Positions 21,894 to 33,243 of a stretch of DNA of 64,000 bases are shown here, in pieces. The notes below the pieces were generated by a model that was not told the DNA's origin, did no database searches, and saw only the letters and a list, made by a program, of their open reading frames with translations. This DNA is from Rosa chinensis. Its lineage: Eukaryota; Streptophyta; Magnoliopsida; Rosales; Rosaceae. The DNA lies in NCBI RefSeq assembly GCF_002994745.2, contig NC_037094.1:28122956-28186955 (forward strand). The letters run 5' to 3'. The position numbers and the translations under genes were made by a program. Within the stretch, counting starts at the first letter, position 1. The number at the start of each line of letters is the position of its first letter.

Positions 21894-24800
21894 GGCTTCT
21901 ATATTCTCAAGTGGATAAACAATAAAAAGACTTGAAATAATCTGGGAAAGAGAGAAAGCTTTGATGTTTGATGAATGAGAGGAGTTGAGTTCCTGGTGAT
22001 TGATTTGTGTATGTATATATAGATGAAGAAAGGGTGTGTGGAAGATCATCTGCTACTTGAAATGAGTGGTTAACATTGGCAGCAATAAGGGACACTAGCT
22101 TGTTTCAAATCAAGAAATCACATGGGTTTGTCTTGCCATTCGGGTAACTCATCCCCCAGCAGATGCATATGCTGCTGTCCTTTTTTTCAAACATCTCGCC
22201 CTACTTCCTTGAGATGACAGACAATACAGGGTCACAGGGACCAGAAGTGCGGTGTCTGTCTAATAAAACCTATCAGATAAGGACTCATAATATCCTTGAT
22301 TCAGACTTGCACTTCTAATCCAACTCTGGACCACCGGTGAATAATGTTTCTTTACAGACAAGAATTGGTGGATCACCAAGCCAGTCTACCATGTGGTCTT
22401 GCTGCTTCATGTATGATATCCATGATCTCCAATGCCAACAAACTGAGCAAGTATTTCATTTGTCTAGTCAATCAAGGAAAGTCAATTGATGATCAGGCAT
22501 GACAAGCTAACAACACAGGTATTGATTATATATTTGAATATCAGTTCCAGCTATTTGTTGAAATCCCAGTGATAAAGAAATTAATGTACTCATGATTAGG
22601 TTGATCCAGTTGGAAACTTGCACAAAGCTTTTAAGTTAATAAATTAAGCTTAAAAAGATTGCAAACTCTAATACATGATTATGTATGCCTCATATCTCTG
22701 TCTTTCCACAGAACATAGATATTTCCACATGCATCAAAATCTTAGTTGTATGCCTCAAAGGAACCTTCTTACAATCGTACCTCTTTATTTGCATGCATTA
22801 GATACGCCCATATAAGCCTACTCACATGTGTGTTGTTCTGTAGGAGAAATATCAGTCTTGACCAAAAGCTAACTAGTATAGGGGTATCATAAACTTCCAC
22901 GGATGCTGAGAATCTTTACTGAAATTTATAAAAGCTTGCTTTTCTCCGTGGATTTCCCAGCAGTATATTCAATTCTAAAATTCCAAAGTCGATTCCAATG
23001 TTTGTTAGAGCATGCAGTCGATCCTGGATAATAACTTAATTCTCAGGGAAAGATAATAACTCTTTTCATGCACTCCAGTTTTCGATTTTCTTTCATTTTT
23101 TACTGCAAGAAATTTTCTACTGCATTTTACACTGTTTGTTAACTTCCTTTTCCCCTCTTCCTTTTCCACAGATTACTCCCTTATCTCACTTCTATAGGAA
23201 AAAAAAAAAAATTGACCTGCCATTGTTCGCACATGAGAAACAAGATGCCCTTTTGTATTGTTAGTATTTTCTGAATTTTTTATACGTTGTGCTGTTATTT
23301 AAAATGGTTTTTGAAACCTTTTTACTCACACAAGCGAGAAATATATGCAACAGTTTTGGCTCTGTCTTATTGTGTTAAGGTTGAGTCCAAAGATCACCAT
23401 TTAACATGTTGCAGATTGACAGATATAAGTGGCACATGATTAAATATGAGGAGAGTTTACTTTGGCTCAGTGATTATTATGCAGTGGAAGAGAAGATCAA
23501 AAGACTCAAAACCGAACACAAGTCCTGACAAGCTAAAATGGAGAGGAAAGATTGCTCAATGCATACAAGTGCTGGTTTGTTACTATTCATATCGATTCTC
23601 CTCTCAGTCATTTGAAAGTTCTTTTGTTTTACTTTTTTGTTTTTTCTTGATCATCTACTGAACTGTTACTGATTACTCAATATTCCTAAAAGATAAAACA
23701 TGTTTTTGAACTTGGTTAATATTTTTAATGATGTTGAACTGTTACTGATTGTTGTCTTGTTAATGATGTGTTGGACATTTTCAGTTCTGTAACTTGGTTA
23801 ATATTTATAGTTGGTTTATGAATTTTTTTTAATATTTTTATTATCCATCTTGTTTGATTGTCTTCAGTCAATTGGATGATTTAGTGGAGTACAAATTGGG
23901 ATTATTCCGTTAATTATGTGTTATTGAAACTGCAATGATATTGAAGTTAGCTTTTTACTAATGTTTACTTCTTCTCTGGCTTTGCTCTAGTAAGCTCTAG
24001 CAATGTTTCTATCATATCTGCTATATAGAAGTAGATCTGCTTGGTTCCCAAAACTTTTGTGTCGTGCTCGCATGCTTCAGAATGGTAATGTATATGGAGG
24101 TATCCTTGTTTAGGCATTCTGAAAGTTGTATCTTAGCAATGATTGCTGTTTATGATTTCCTTTATGGTTGTTTTGTTGGGTTTAAGAAATTGATAGGGTT
24201 TCACTCATGTGATTTTTGCTTGAATGAGTTGAATGTCATACTTCTCAACTCCATCACCCTTCCATTCATATTGCTCATTTGGATTTTTAATGTAGAACTA
24301 TGATAATCCTATTGCAGCTTTGGTGTGTTTCGTATATGACCTCCGGACTACGAGAAAAGTGAATATATCCAGAAATTTGAACTAGGGATGTGATTCATTA
24401 TAAGAAAATGATGAAATTTACATGTCATAACTCATAACACGGTTTTCCATTAAGAGATCTGACCTAAAAACTGAAACCAATCAATGAAACGAGCTAGTGT
24501 ATTCCACAGTTCCAGCAGTATAAGATGATTGCTCGGCCATTGGGGTTTTGAGTTTGTTAAAAAGCAGTACTTAACTACGTATATCTTCTTTAACTGCCTT
24601 ACTTCAAGCACAATTTTAATTCAATTCAAACAAGTATACTTTCAATACATCCTATAATAGGAGACAAAAACATGTAACAATTTCAGAGGTCTTTAAGATT
24701 CTCCTTGCTGCTTTCTCTTTCTGCTCTTCTTTGTTTGTTCTTCTTTCTGTGATAAATCAATGCGGTGCAATTTGATAGCTCTTTCAGATTCTCCAGCACT

Positions 24801-25439
24801 CCTTTGCTTTCGGTTTCTGTTCTTCATCGTGAAACGACATCTTTCTGGTATTTCCACTGTACCTGTTTCTGTTTTCCATTATCTGATTTCACATTCTTTT
24901 TTTTTTGGAAGAAATTTACTGTCTTTGAAAAACCCAGAGGCAACAGTCTCTAGAATCCCAGGAATCTGGAGTGTCCTTCCAAACTATCAATTAAACCGCT
25001 TCTACATGACCCAAGAACCAGTTTCAAAATTGTCATGGTTGAATTGACTGACCTAGTTTTTTCAATTTGAATCCAGAAGACCGGTTTGTGTGAGCGTTAA
25101 AGTTCACTCTTTACCACCCATTTGGCACTTAAACCCGTTTGCTTTCACCTCCTGAGTTTCGCTGTAAAACCCACCTCAAGTTTCTTCGGTTCCTTACATT
25201 CACTCAAAGCACTCTGTTTTCATTGCTCTGTTTTCAGTACTCTGCTTTTAAGTACTTCCCTTTCCTTGCTTTACCAAAATGCCAAATTTGTGTGCATTGT
25301 CACAACGAGGAACTAGCTTGTGCCGTCTCTGGCACTCAATCTGAAGTTCATTATGAGGGAATTTTTCTATGGTGAGAAACAGGGCTTCTTCTTTGTGGAG
25401 AAGAGAGGTCCTATCAATGGCTGCAGACAAGGAAGATCA
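21894..25439. other. SAUR-b upstream region and unassigned sequence
   Basis: 21.9-23.4 kb is collinear with blocks A and C. From 23.4 to 25.4 kb the sequence is unique within the window. Apart from one exon-like stretch at 23414-23539, I see only AT-rich non-coding sequence. Confidence 0.5.
23414..23539 (+). other. Exon-like stretch of an unidentified gene
   Basis: After a splice-acceptor-like tgttgcag, an open stretch reads IDRYKWHMIKYEESLLWLSD and then YYAVEEKIKRLKTEHKS before a TGA. It has coiled-coil character and a coding look, and it starts exactly where the block B similarity ends. I do not recognise the family. It could be a stranded exon of a gene cut by the duplication. Confidence 0.3.
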
Positions 25440-25915
25440 CGCAACCCAGGAAAAGATTCTGCTTTCAGGAAAAGATTTTGGAAGTCGATGTGGAACCTCT
25501 CTTTACCAAACAAGATAAAAAATCTTCTCATGGAGGGCTATTCAAAATATTCCTGATCTAGCAATTAAAAAGAGTGGCTTTGGGGTGGTGATCGATCAGG
25601 AATGTATTGGGTGCTTTTGGAACGTCAATTGCAAGTCTTCTTTCCCTTCTTGCAGCCCAACTGCAGGCACTAAAAGCAGGCAGTGGTTTTTCTCTTGATA
25701 TGAATTTCTTCCCTTTGGAAATTGAAGTTGATAGTATAGAGGTTGCTAGATTGGTTAACTCACCTACCACGAGCTAGGCAGAAGAAGGAGCCTCAATGGA
25801 CGCAGTTGGTACCATATCTCAATTCGTTCCTAGCCTAGGGAATGCAATATAGTTGATCATCGATCAAATAGCAAAACACAACGTAAAACTGAATTCTACT
25901 CTTGTATAGAACTTG
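25440..25915 (+). pseudogene. LINE remnant: zf-RVT and RNase H-like domains
   Basis: Around 25475-25560 a reading resembles the zf-RVT domain at the end of plant LINE polymerases (FWKSMWNLSLPNKIKNLL). It is followed by RNase H-like sequence (GFGVVI, then LQALKAGSGFSLDMNFFPLE, IEVDSIEVARLVNSPTTS, and DQIAKHNV). Stops and frame changes interrupt it. The same RNase H-like domain also occurs in LINE-derived host genes, so the origin may be either. Confidence 0.55.
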
Positions 25916-26394
25916 GGCCAGCATGGCTTACGAAATTGTTAGACAATGATTCCTCTGTTTGTAATCCTTCCGTTTAATCACTGAAAGTTTATTGAAGTTG
26001 ATTAGATGTTAGTAAATTTCTTGTCCCCCGGTTTTGAGTCCTTTTTTATCCTCCCCTGGACATAGTGTTCTTGCATTCGCCTATGGAGATATCTACTTTC
26101 GATCTTCATATAATACCGACTCAAATATGCTCTGTACTTTCAAGTCTATAACACTTGAGCGTGAGTAGAATAATAATATCCTATCTGTAGAACATGCTGC
26201 TGTACATGGTTTGTTCTTGATGTGTTCTCTTTCACAATCTTATCTCATTTCAAATTCGTGAAGAATGGGCCTATCTTGTTACAATCATAGCTGTGCATTT
26301 TCATAGGGAGCTAAAAATATAGTATATCACATGTTAGCATGTTACAATAATGTTAAAGTTGCATGCTACTGAAAGTAAAAGAGCAGGAAAATAA
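25916..26394. other. Unassigned sequence upstream of the copia element
   Basis: AT-rich; no gene is seen. With the copia element removed it adjoins the aminotransferase-like pseudogene at 33.0 kb. Confidence 0.4.
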
Positions 26395-26399
26395 ATCTT

Positions 26400-26606
26400 T
26401 GTTGAAGGAATATCGATTTAGTGTGCCTTATCAAACTAGGAGTAGCAATAGGAGAGAAGGTTCTAGATTTCCCAATCCTACACGGATTGGTATTCCTTGT
26501 AACATTAGAACTAGCACTTTGTAATCCCTATATATAGGGCTCCTATTCTCAATAATAAGAACACATCTCTCTCATCAATCTCTCTCAAATACATTATACT
26601 TAAACA
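26400..26606 (+). repeat. 5' LTR of the copia element
   Basis: 207 bp, TG...CA ends, with a promoter-like CTATATATAG (26528-26537) and an AATAAT/AATAAG region downstream. Identical to the 3' LTR. Confidence 0.95.
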
Positions 26607-26624
26607 CGTTATCAGCACGACTCT
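26607..26624 (+). other. Probable primer binding site of the copia element
   Basis: CGTTATCAGCACGACTCT follows the 5' LTR directly, the usual place for the tRNA primer site. I cannot assign the tRNA from the sequence alone. Confidence 0.45.
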
Positions 26625-27244
26625 AACCACAAAACAGAAAACCAAAACTCATTCACAAATCAGCCCCTAGCCCGAGCTAGCCGAGCCTTCGCTGCAGCCC
26701 GAGCGCCCGTGCGCTTGCAACCTTGCACAGCAGCCCCTGCTGCCCCCTCCCTGCAGCCCTGCGTTCCAGCCTGCTGCCACCGAAGCATCCCTGCTGCGCA
26801 AACAAGCCAATGCACACCCACTGCATCTTTTTCCCGTTCCTGTGCACATTCGTCTTCTTGCAAGCCTCGAAACGTCTAGTTCGGAAGCTCAGATCGAAAA
26901 ACTTTCTTCATCAAAGTTGTTCGTCTCTGTCTCTTCCATCTAACCTCCGAATTTCAACCTTATCGGAGTCATATTGAGATCTGTACACCAATCGAGGTAC
27001 AAGCTGTTCAGAACAGAATCTACTCGGATTGCTTCGCTCCATCACGCCTGCATCGACACGCGCGTGATCCAAATACAAGTAAGTATTCAAAAGAGTAAGT
27101 TTTGAAGTTCCTATAATTTCAGAATTTATATTTCTTCTTCTTTTCTCGGGGACTTGAAAACCTCCCTTCTTCTACATCCCACCTTTCTTATAACGTGGGT
27201 TCGATTTTTGAGAAAAGCGGAATCGTGGGGATTCACGCAATTAA

Positions 27245-27346
27245 CGAACTAAGAGCGTTCGTAAGACTTCGGACTAAGAGCGTCCGTAAGCATCGATTTA
27301 ACGAACTAAGAGCGTTCGTAAGCTACGGACTAAGAGCGTTCGTGAG
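27245..27346 (+). repeat. Four-copy short repeat in the copia leader
   Basis: Four near-identical units of the form GAACTAAGAGCGTTCGTAAG or GGACTAAGAGCGTTCGTAAG lie at 27246-27265, 27271-27290, 27303-27322 and 27327-27346. They form a two-fold higher-order repeat of about 56 bp. Confidence 0.9.
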
Positions 27347-27495
27347 CATAGATTTTGACCATTTAAACATCATTGTTTCGGTCTAATCCAATTATTCTTG
27401 GAAATCGATTTCTTGGTAGCATAGCTCGGAAATCTTATTTAGTTTTCGTGGAAGCATTGACTCCGAAACTAACTTGTTTTTTTTCATCTTTCAGG

Positions 27496-28422
27496 ATGTC
27501 AAACACAAACAAACTCGATTTTGTTCCATTGGATTATGCAGGCAAAAGGTACTTAATTTGGGTCACTGATGTCGAGATCCACCTCATTGCCCGTGATTTA
27601 TTGCATACAATCCAAGAGCTTTGTCTTATAGAAACAGCTCCAGACCCTCAAACTGAGAAAGATAATTCCAAGGCACTTGCCTTTATGAAACGTCACATGG
27701 ATAGTGACCTCCAGTTTGAGTTCATAAATGAGGATAGCGCCATAAAGCTTTGGCATGCGCTTCGCGAACGATATGGCAATGTTCGTGACTCCATTCTTCC
27801 GAATACAGAAGCAGAATGGAACGATCTTCGCTTCTATGAATTTGACACTGTCATGCAATTTTATTCGGAAGCTCTCAGCATCAAAGCAATGATGCGTCTC
27901 TGTGGAAAAACAATCACAGAAGACCAATTGATTGAGAAAACCCTCAATACCTTCCCCGTCTATGCTATGAGGTCCTCTGACTTATTCCGGACTCATGTAA
28001 ATGCAAGGCGAATCACAAGTTTTCAACAGCTTATTGAAGCTATGGTCACTACTGAAAGACATGGCAATGAACTTGTGAAAAGAAGATTTGATAGGCTTCA
28101 AGATAGCTATCAAGAGCATCGTCCTATGGCTAGAGAAAGTCGCCATCGACGTCATGATCCATACGATCGAAATGCTCAAGAAGGTAATCGCTCAAGGCGA
28201 CAATCCCACGACCGTAGGAGGCGTGATTTTGAGGGAAATAGGGTTGGAAACCATGGAGCCAACGTTGGCCATGGGCACCACTTTCCAACGCCACCAGTCC
28301 TAGGGACTATGCATATTGCGCCAATGCGCCTCAATCAAGGGAGAATCCTCTTTATGGTGTCTATTTCTGATATGGAACGTCTGATCAATGGACCTGAATT
28401 TGCAATGTACCTACGAAGGTAG
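27496..28422 (+). CDS. gag: Copia Gag polyprotein
   Basis: 308 codons. The start ATG at 27496 follows an intron-acceptor-like tttcag and begins MSNTNKLDFVPLDYAGKRYL, the usual opening of this copia Gag type; upstream in-frame codons are leader. Residues about 50-220 match the UBN2/retrotrans_gag region (AIKLWHALRERYG, FYEFDTVMQFYSEA). A basic C-terminus (RRQSHDRRRRDF) stands where a CCHC zinc knuckle would be expected, but no complete knuckle is seen. It is not joined to pol: a stop and about 350 bases of AT-rich sequence follow. Confidence 0.8.
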   Translation: MSNTNKLDFVPLDYAGKRYLIWVTDVEIHLIARDLLHTIQELCLIETAPDPQTEKDNSKALAFMKRHMDSDLQFEFINEDSAIKLWHALRERYGNVRDSILPNTEAEWNDLRFYEFDTVMQFYSEALSIKAMMRLCGKTITEDQLIEKTLNTFPVYAMRSSDLFRTHVNARRITSFQQLIEAMVTTERHGNELVKRRFDRLQDSYQEHRPMARESRHRRHDPYDRNAQEGNRSRRQSHDRRRRDFEGNRVGNHGANVGHGHHFPTPPVLGTMHIAPMRLNQGRILFMVSISDMERLINGPEFAMYLRR

Positions 28423-28772
28423 TCGCATCATGGTGATCAAGACTTCGAGTTCACAAAGACTTTAAATCTGGCGATGAAGACAAAATACCGCAGATTTTTA
28501 TTTATAGTCTTTTATTTTTCCAAGAATTATGTCATGGCAATTATGCCTTATATCAATAAAATGACTTATTGTATTAACTCTTTCCCTCTAAGCGTACTCA
28601 AGAGTACTTGTGATGTCTAGGCAAGGTTTGATCTGAGAGAACGGTTTTAAAAGTGAGCAACGCTCCACCAAAATCTCGCCTTACCTTACCTGGTCACAAC
28701 TAAATTGAAATTGCCGAACGGATAGAGTGACTACGATTTGTCTACGATTTGATTTTTATATTGGATTAGATT
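28423..28772 (+). other. Gap between Gag and Pol with poly(A)-type signal
   Basis: An AT-rich, stop-filled stretch with AATAAA at 28555-28560. The copia protease (DSG motif) would be expected near here but cannot be found; only scattered pol-like codons are visible. It resembles a 3' untranslated region for a separate Gag transcript followed by a decayed protease. Confidence 0.5.
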
Positions 28773-31700
28773 ATGGTCACGAAACTTTGGTGTCATCATT
28801 GGATATTATTAATAAAGTATCGATTTATTTTATCTCATGTCGTAGACATGTTTTTCGAACTTTATTATTTCAAAGATATAAGAGCCAATGGTTTTCATGT
28901 GGAAACACATTGTGAGAATGGACAAGAGTTCCTTTGCATCACCTCTAATGACTACGGACATAAACGAGTATTAGAGAAACTTATGTGTCGCTCTAGTGGG
29001 TTGTATGCAACCACTATTCGAGTCATTGAATCCAACCATGTCATGAGAGATGATTTATGGGATTCCGACACGTATAGGCTTTGGCACGACCGTTTGGGAC
29101 ACCCAGGTCGTGACATGATGATCCGTATATTAAAGACTTCACCCGGACATCCAGAACGAAAGGAAGTAAAACTCGAAATTTGGATCAAGGAGGAGCACCT
29201 GCGCCTCACGGTGCCTTCCCCCTTCAAGTCCGGCCACCACTAGCCGGCGCCGCCATCCCCCTGCGGCTCAAGGGTGGCTTTGACGCCATCTCTGCTCCTC
29301 TGACTCAAATTTCGACTTCTAAAGTCCATTGTGACTTCATGGCTCAACCAAAATCCTCATTGGTTGTTTCCAAAGCCCATCATTCGTTCTGCAAAGCCTG
29401 CTCTTTAGCAAAGTTAGGATCGAGACCATCCTATGCAAAGGACACCAAAGAAAATATACCATTCTTGCAAAGAATCCAAGGTGATATTTGTGGACCCATT
29501 CAACCACCATGCGGACCATTTAGATATTTTATGGTGTTGGTTGATGCATTGACACGCTGGTCACATGTCATGCTATTGTCCACAAGGAACGCTGCATTTG
29601 CTAAACTCCTAGCACAAATAATTAAGTTACGCGCTCACCACCCTGATCATCCCATTAAGTCTATAAGATTAGACAATGCTGGGGAGTTTACATCAAAGAC
29701 TTTTGATGATTATTGCATGTCCATTGGGATTGATGTTGAACATCCTGTTCCTCATGTTCATACCCAAAATGGTCTCGCAGAAGCCACCATTAAACGACTA
29801 CAAATGGTTGCTCGAGCATTGGTGATGCGCACCAATCTCCCTATTTCTGCTTGGGGCTATGCAATATTGCATGCAGCTGTGCTTATTCGTCTGAGGCCCA
29901 CTGCCAATCAACCCTTCTCTGCGTCCCAGATGGTTACTGGGTATGAGCCTGATGTCTCACACTTACGCATATTTGGGTGTGCAGTCTATGTGCCTATTGC
30001 GCCGCCACAGCGCACCAAAATGGGTCCTCAAAGACGATTAGGCCTTTATGTTGGATATGATTCTCCAACAATTATCCGCTACATAGAACCCTTGACAGGC
30101 GATCTCTTTACCGCTAGATTTGCGGATTGTCACTTCAATGAGACAGTCTTCCCGTCGTTAGGGGGAGATAAGAACATCAATGTTCAACAGGAACGACAGG
30201 AATTGTCGTGGTCTGTCCCCACTCTGTCTCATCTTGATCCCCGAACCGCACAGTCAGAAATTGAAGTGCGGAGAATTCTCGATCTTCAGAACGTAGCAGA
30301 TTCGATGCCTGATGCGTTTTCTGATATCGCTAAAGTGACGAGATCACACATACCTGCTGCAAACGTGCCTGCAAGGATTGATGTCCCTAAAAGTAGAGGA
30401 CATGACGCCAACTCAAGAATGCATGAGCATGGCGCCAACGTCCCATCTCTCAATGATGGTGACGTTGTGGCTAGGCCCACGGCTCCCGCCAAGAAGCGCG
30501 GGAGGCCCATAGGTTCGATGGATTCTCGCCCAAGAAAGAAAGCGAGTTCGGCACAAAATAATCCATTAATCATCGATGTAAATAATCCATCTCATGAGAA
30601 TATTCCGGATTATGGTTATGTCCAAGAGACATCATTGGGGGACGCTCCAATGTCAGAACCAACTCCAGAGAATAGAGAGATCTCCATAAATTACACTAGT
30701 GTACATGAGATGATGGATAGAAATTCTATGGCGATTGATGATGCATTTGCATATCATATTGCAAAAGGAATTATAGAATATGCTGATATCGAACCTCGCT
30801 CTGTTGAAGAATGTCAACAAAGAGCGGATTGGCCTAAATGGAAAGATGCAATCCAGGTTGAATTGGATTCACTAACAAAGAGACAGGTATTTGGGCCTGT
30901 AACGCAGACACCCCCAAGTGTAAAGCCTGTTGGCCATAAATGGGTCTTTGTTAGAAAGCGTAATGAGAAAAACGAGGTTGTTAGATACAAAGCCCGCCTT
31001 GTGGCGCAAGGTTTCTCACAACGCCCTGGAATTGACTACGAGGAGACATATTCTCCCGTAATGGACGTCATAACGTTCCGCTACCTTGTCAGTTTGGTAG
31101 TTTCCGAAAAACTTGACATGCAGCTTATGGATGTGGTTACAGCATATCTCTATGGGGATCTAGATTCAGAGATATATATGAAGGTTCCAGATGGACTTCA
31201 ATTACCCAAATCAAGTGGCTCTAAACCACGGAGCGCGTTTTCAATAAGATTAAAACGCTCACTATATGGATTAAAACAATCCGGACGGATGTGGTATAAC
31301 CGTCTAAGTGACTACTTGATTGGGAAGGGATATATTAACAATGAAATATGCCCATGCGTGTTCATTAAAAGAACAAGTTCCGGATTTGCAATCGTAGCAG
31401 TTTATGTCGATGACATGAACCTAATTGGAACTCTAGATGAATTGAAGGTAACTGCTAAATACTTGAAATCCGAATTTGAGATGAAAGATCTTGGGAAAAC
31501 ACGGTTTTGTCTCGGTTGAGAACTCGAGCACCGTAGTGATGGAATCTTGATCCATCAGTCTGCATATACTCAGAAAATCCTAAGGCGCTTTAATGAAGAT
31601 AAAGCAAAGCCTACGAGTACTCCCATGATCGGCCGTAGTCTTGAGCCCGGAAAAGATCCGTTTCGTCCAAGGGATGAGGACGAAGAACCATTAGAGGCCG

Positions 31701-32554
31701 AGGTGCCCTATTTGAGTGCAATAGGCGCATTATTGTACTTAGCTCAATGCACAAGACCGGATATCTCATTCGCAGTGAACTTGTTAGCTCGACATAGCTC
31801 TGCGCCAACACGCCGCCATTGGATTGGTATAAAGACAATCTTTCGATACCTAAGAGGTACGATTGATATGGGCCTATTCTATCCCTACAGAGAGAAAAGG
31901 AATGACGGAAAATTGGGATTGGACCCCAAGAGGCAAAACGCCCCCGTCCATGGAATGGCCGCCGGCCATGTTGCCGCCGCCGGCGCCGCCACCGCTCATG
32001 GTGGCCGGCATTCTCCTATCTCCCTCCATCAAAACGACAATGATGTCTTGATGGGTTTTGCTGATGCAGGGTACCTCTCTGACCCTCACAAAGGTCGCTC
32101 CCAAACTGGTTATGTCTTTACCATGGGAAGCACTGCGATATCTTGGAGGTCTACAAAACAGACCCTTGTTGCTACTTCCTCAAATCATGCAGAGATTATT
32201 GCTCTACATGAAGCTGTACGTGAATGTATATGGCTAAGGTCCGTAATTCGACACATTCAAGGAAGTTGTGGTTTGAAGTCTACCACAAATGAACCTACAT
32301 GCATTTATGAGGATAATGCAGCTTGTATTGAACAAATGAAGTTAGGTTTCATCAAGGGCGACAACACCAAGCATATATCGCCTAAGTTCTTTTATAATCA
32401 GCAACAACAATCACTCCTAAAGATTGAAGTGAATCAAATCCGATCACAGGATAATGTAGCGGACTTATTCACTAAGTCGTTACCTAAATCCACCTTCGAG
32501 AAACATGTGAAGAGCATCGGATTGAGAAAGTTATCCGAACTCCCACGATTATAG
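28773..32554 (+). pseudogene. pol: Copia Pol polyprotein, broken
   Basis: Readable parts are GAG-pre-integrase (LWHDRLGHPGRDMMIRIL, about 29080-29140); integrase with a zinc-binding SFCKACSLAK and the DDE residues in VDALTRWSHV, RLDNAGEF and QNGLAEATIKR (about 29380-29830); reverse transcriptase with KARLVAQGFSQ and the YVDD active site (about 30830-31500); and RNase H with GFADAGYLSDPHKGRSQTGY, ISPKFF and NVADLFTK (about 32050-32500). Breaks: a frame change near 29148-29152 ahead of the integrase zinc region, and an in-frame TGA at 31517-31519 inside the RT-RNase H connection. Two GC-rich in-frame stretches (29185-29290 and 31921-32020) match no pol domain. Confidence 0.9.
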
Positions 32555-32753
32555 CAATCAGGGGGAGATATCGACATCAGGGGGAGTTATGATGTCTACA
32601 TGTTCGATCTCGAAGAGTGAAGGACGTGTTGTGCTCTTTTTGTCCTTCGACCAGGGTTATTTTTATCCCACAGGGTTTTTGTTACCTGGCAAGGTTTTTA
32701 ACGAGGCAACGGATGAAGCGTCACCACCAAGTTTGAAGCGGCACAAGGGGGAG

Positions 32754-32960
32754 TGTTGAAGGAATATCGATTTAGTGTGCCTTATCAAACTAGGAGTAGC
32801 AATAGGAGAGAAGGTTCTAGATTTCCCAATCCTACACGGATTGGTATTCCTTGTAACATTAGAACTAGCACTTTGTAATCCCTATATATAGGGCTCCTAT
32901 TCTCAATAATAAGAACACATCTCTCTCATCAATCTCTCTCAAATACATTATACTTAAACA
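32754..32960 (+). repeat. 3' LTR of the copia element
   Basis: 207 bp, preceded by the polypurine tract at 32745-32753 and followed by the ATCTT duplication. Confidence 0.95.
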
Positions 32961-33036
32961 ATCTTCATATTTTGCTGGCTTTTTCACAGGTCTAAGATTT
33001 GCAGTCTTACACTAGTTCTTGATAATCTCTTTGCAG

Positions 33037-33243
33037 TCATACCCCGTGATGACTAACTACCTCAAGTCGGGCTGGAGATGCCAAAAGCTTCACTAGAAGG
33101 CCCGTACATCGAGTTAGTCACCTCTCCGAACAGCCCTGATGGTTTTGTCAAACACTATGGTGAATCGAATTGGAGGCATATTGGTGCATGATTTGGCTTA
33201 CTACTGGCCACGCTTCACCTGCAGATCATGATCTGACATTGTT
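33037..33243 (+). pseudogene. Tryptophan-aminotransferase-related (alliinase C domain) fragment
   Basis: After an acceptor-like tttgcag, the sequence reads SYPVMTNYLKSG. In shifted frames it continues GPYIELVTSPNSPDGFVK, then MVNRIGGILVHDLAYYWP and ADHDLTLF. These blocks are characteristic of the PLP-dependent TAA1/TAR and alliinase family, whose TAA1/TAR members convert tryptophan to indole-3-pyruvate in auxin synthesis. At least two frame changes and a missing segment after LKSG break it, and the PLP lysine region is not present. The copia element lies just upstream. Confidence 0.7.

Larger units (their letters stand above)
18200..23410. repeat. SAUR segmental duplication, block B
   Basis: Collinear with block A (5.8-9.9 kb) and, from the U6 gene onward, with block C (35.8-38.9 kb). 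B and C are the most alike: long stretches around their SAUR-b genes differ at only a few percent of positions by eye. Similarity stops near 23405, just after gatcaccattta. Confidence 0.8.
26395..32965 (+). mobile_element. Ty1/copia LTR retrotransposon, recent insertion, coding-defective
   Basis: The element is 26400-32960, flanked by 5-bp target duplications ATCTT (26395-26399, 32961-32965). The two 207-bp LTRs begin TGTTGAAGG and end TTAAACA, and they read as identical base for base, so the insertion is recent. Internal order is leader, Gag, integrase, reverse transcriptase, RNase H, which is the copia order. A GC-rich leader patch (about 26666-26830) and a short tandem repeat precede Gag. 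A polypurine tract (aagggggag, 32745-32753) precedes the 3' LTR. The protease region is not recognisable and pol has a frameshift and an in-frame stop, so it could not move on its own products. Confidence 0.95.

Noticed and set aside
21894..22049. Longer SAUR proteins with 25-52 extra N-terminal residues (also at 37413-37568, 16179-16268 and 42396-42470)
   Set aside because: The extra part is leader sequence without family similarity, and paralogs start at the conserved MGF/MGL.
26660..26977. Ala/Cys-rich open frames on both strands
   Set aside because: They lie in the GC-rich untranslated leader of the copia element and match no family.
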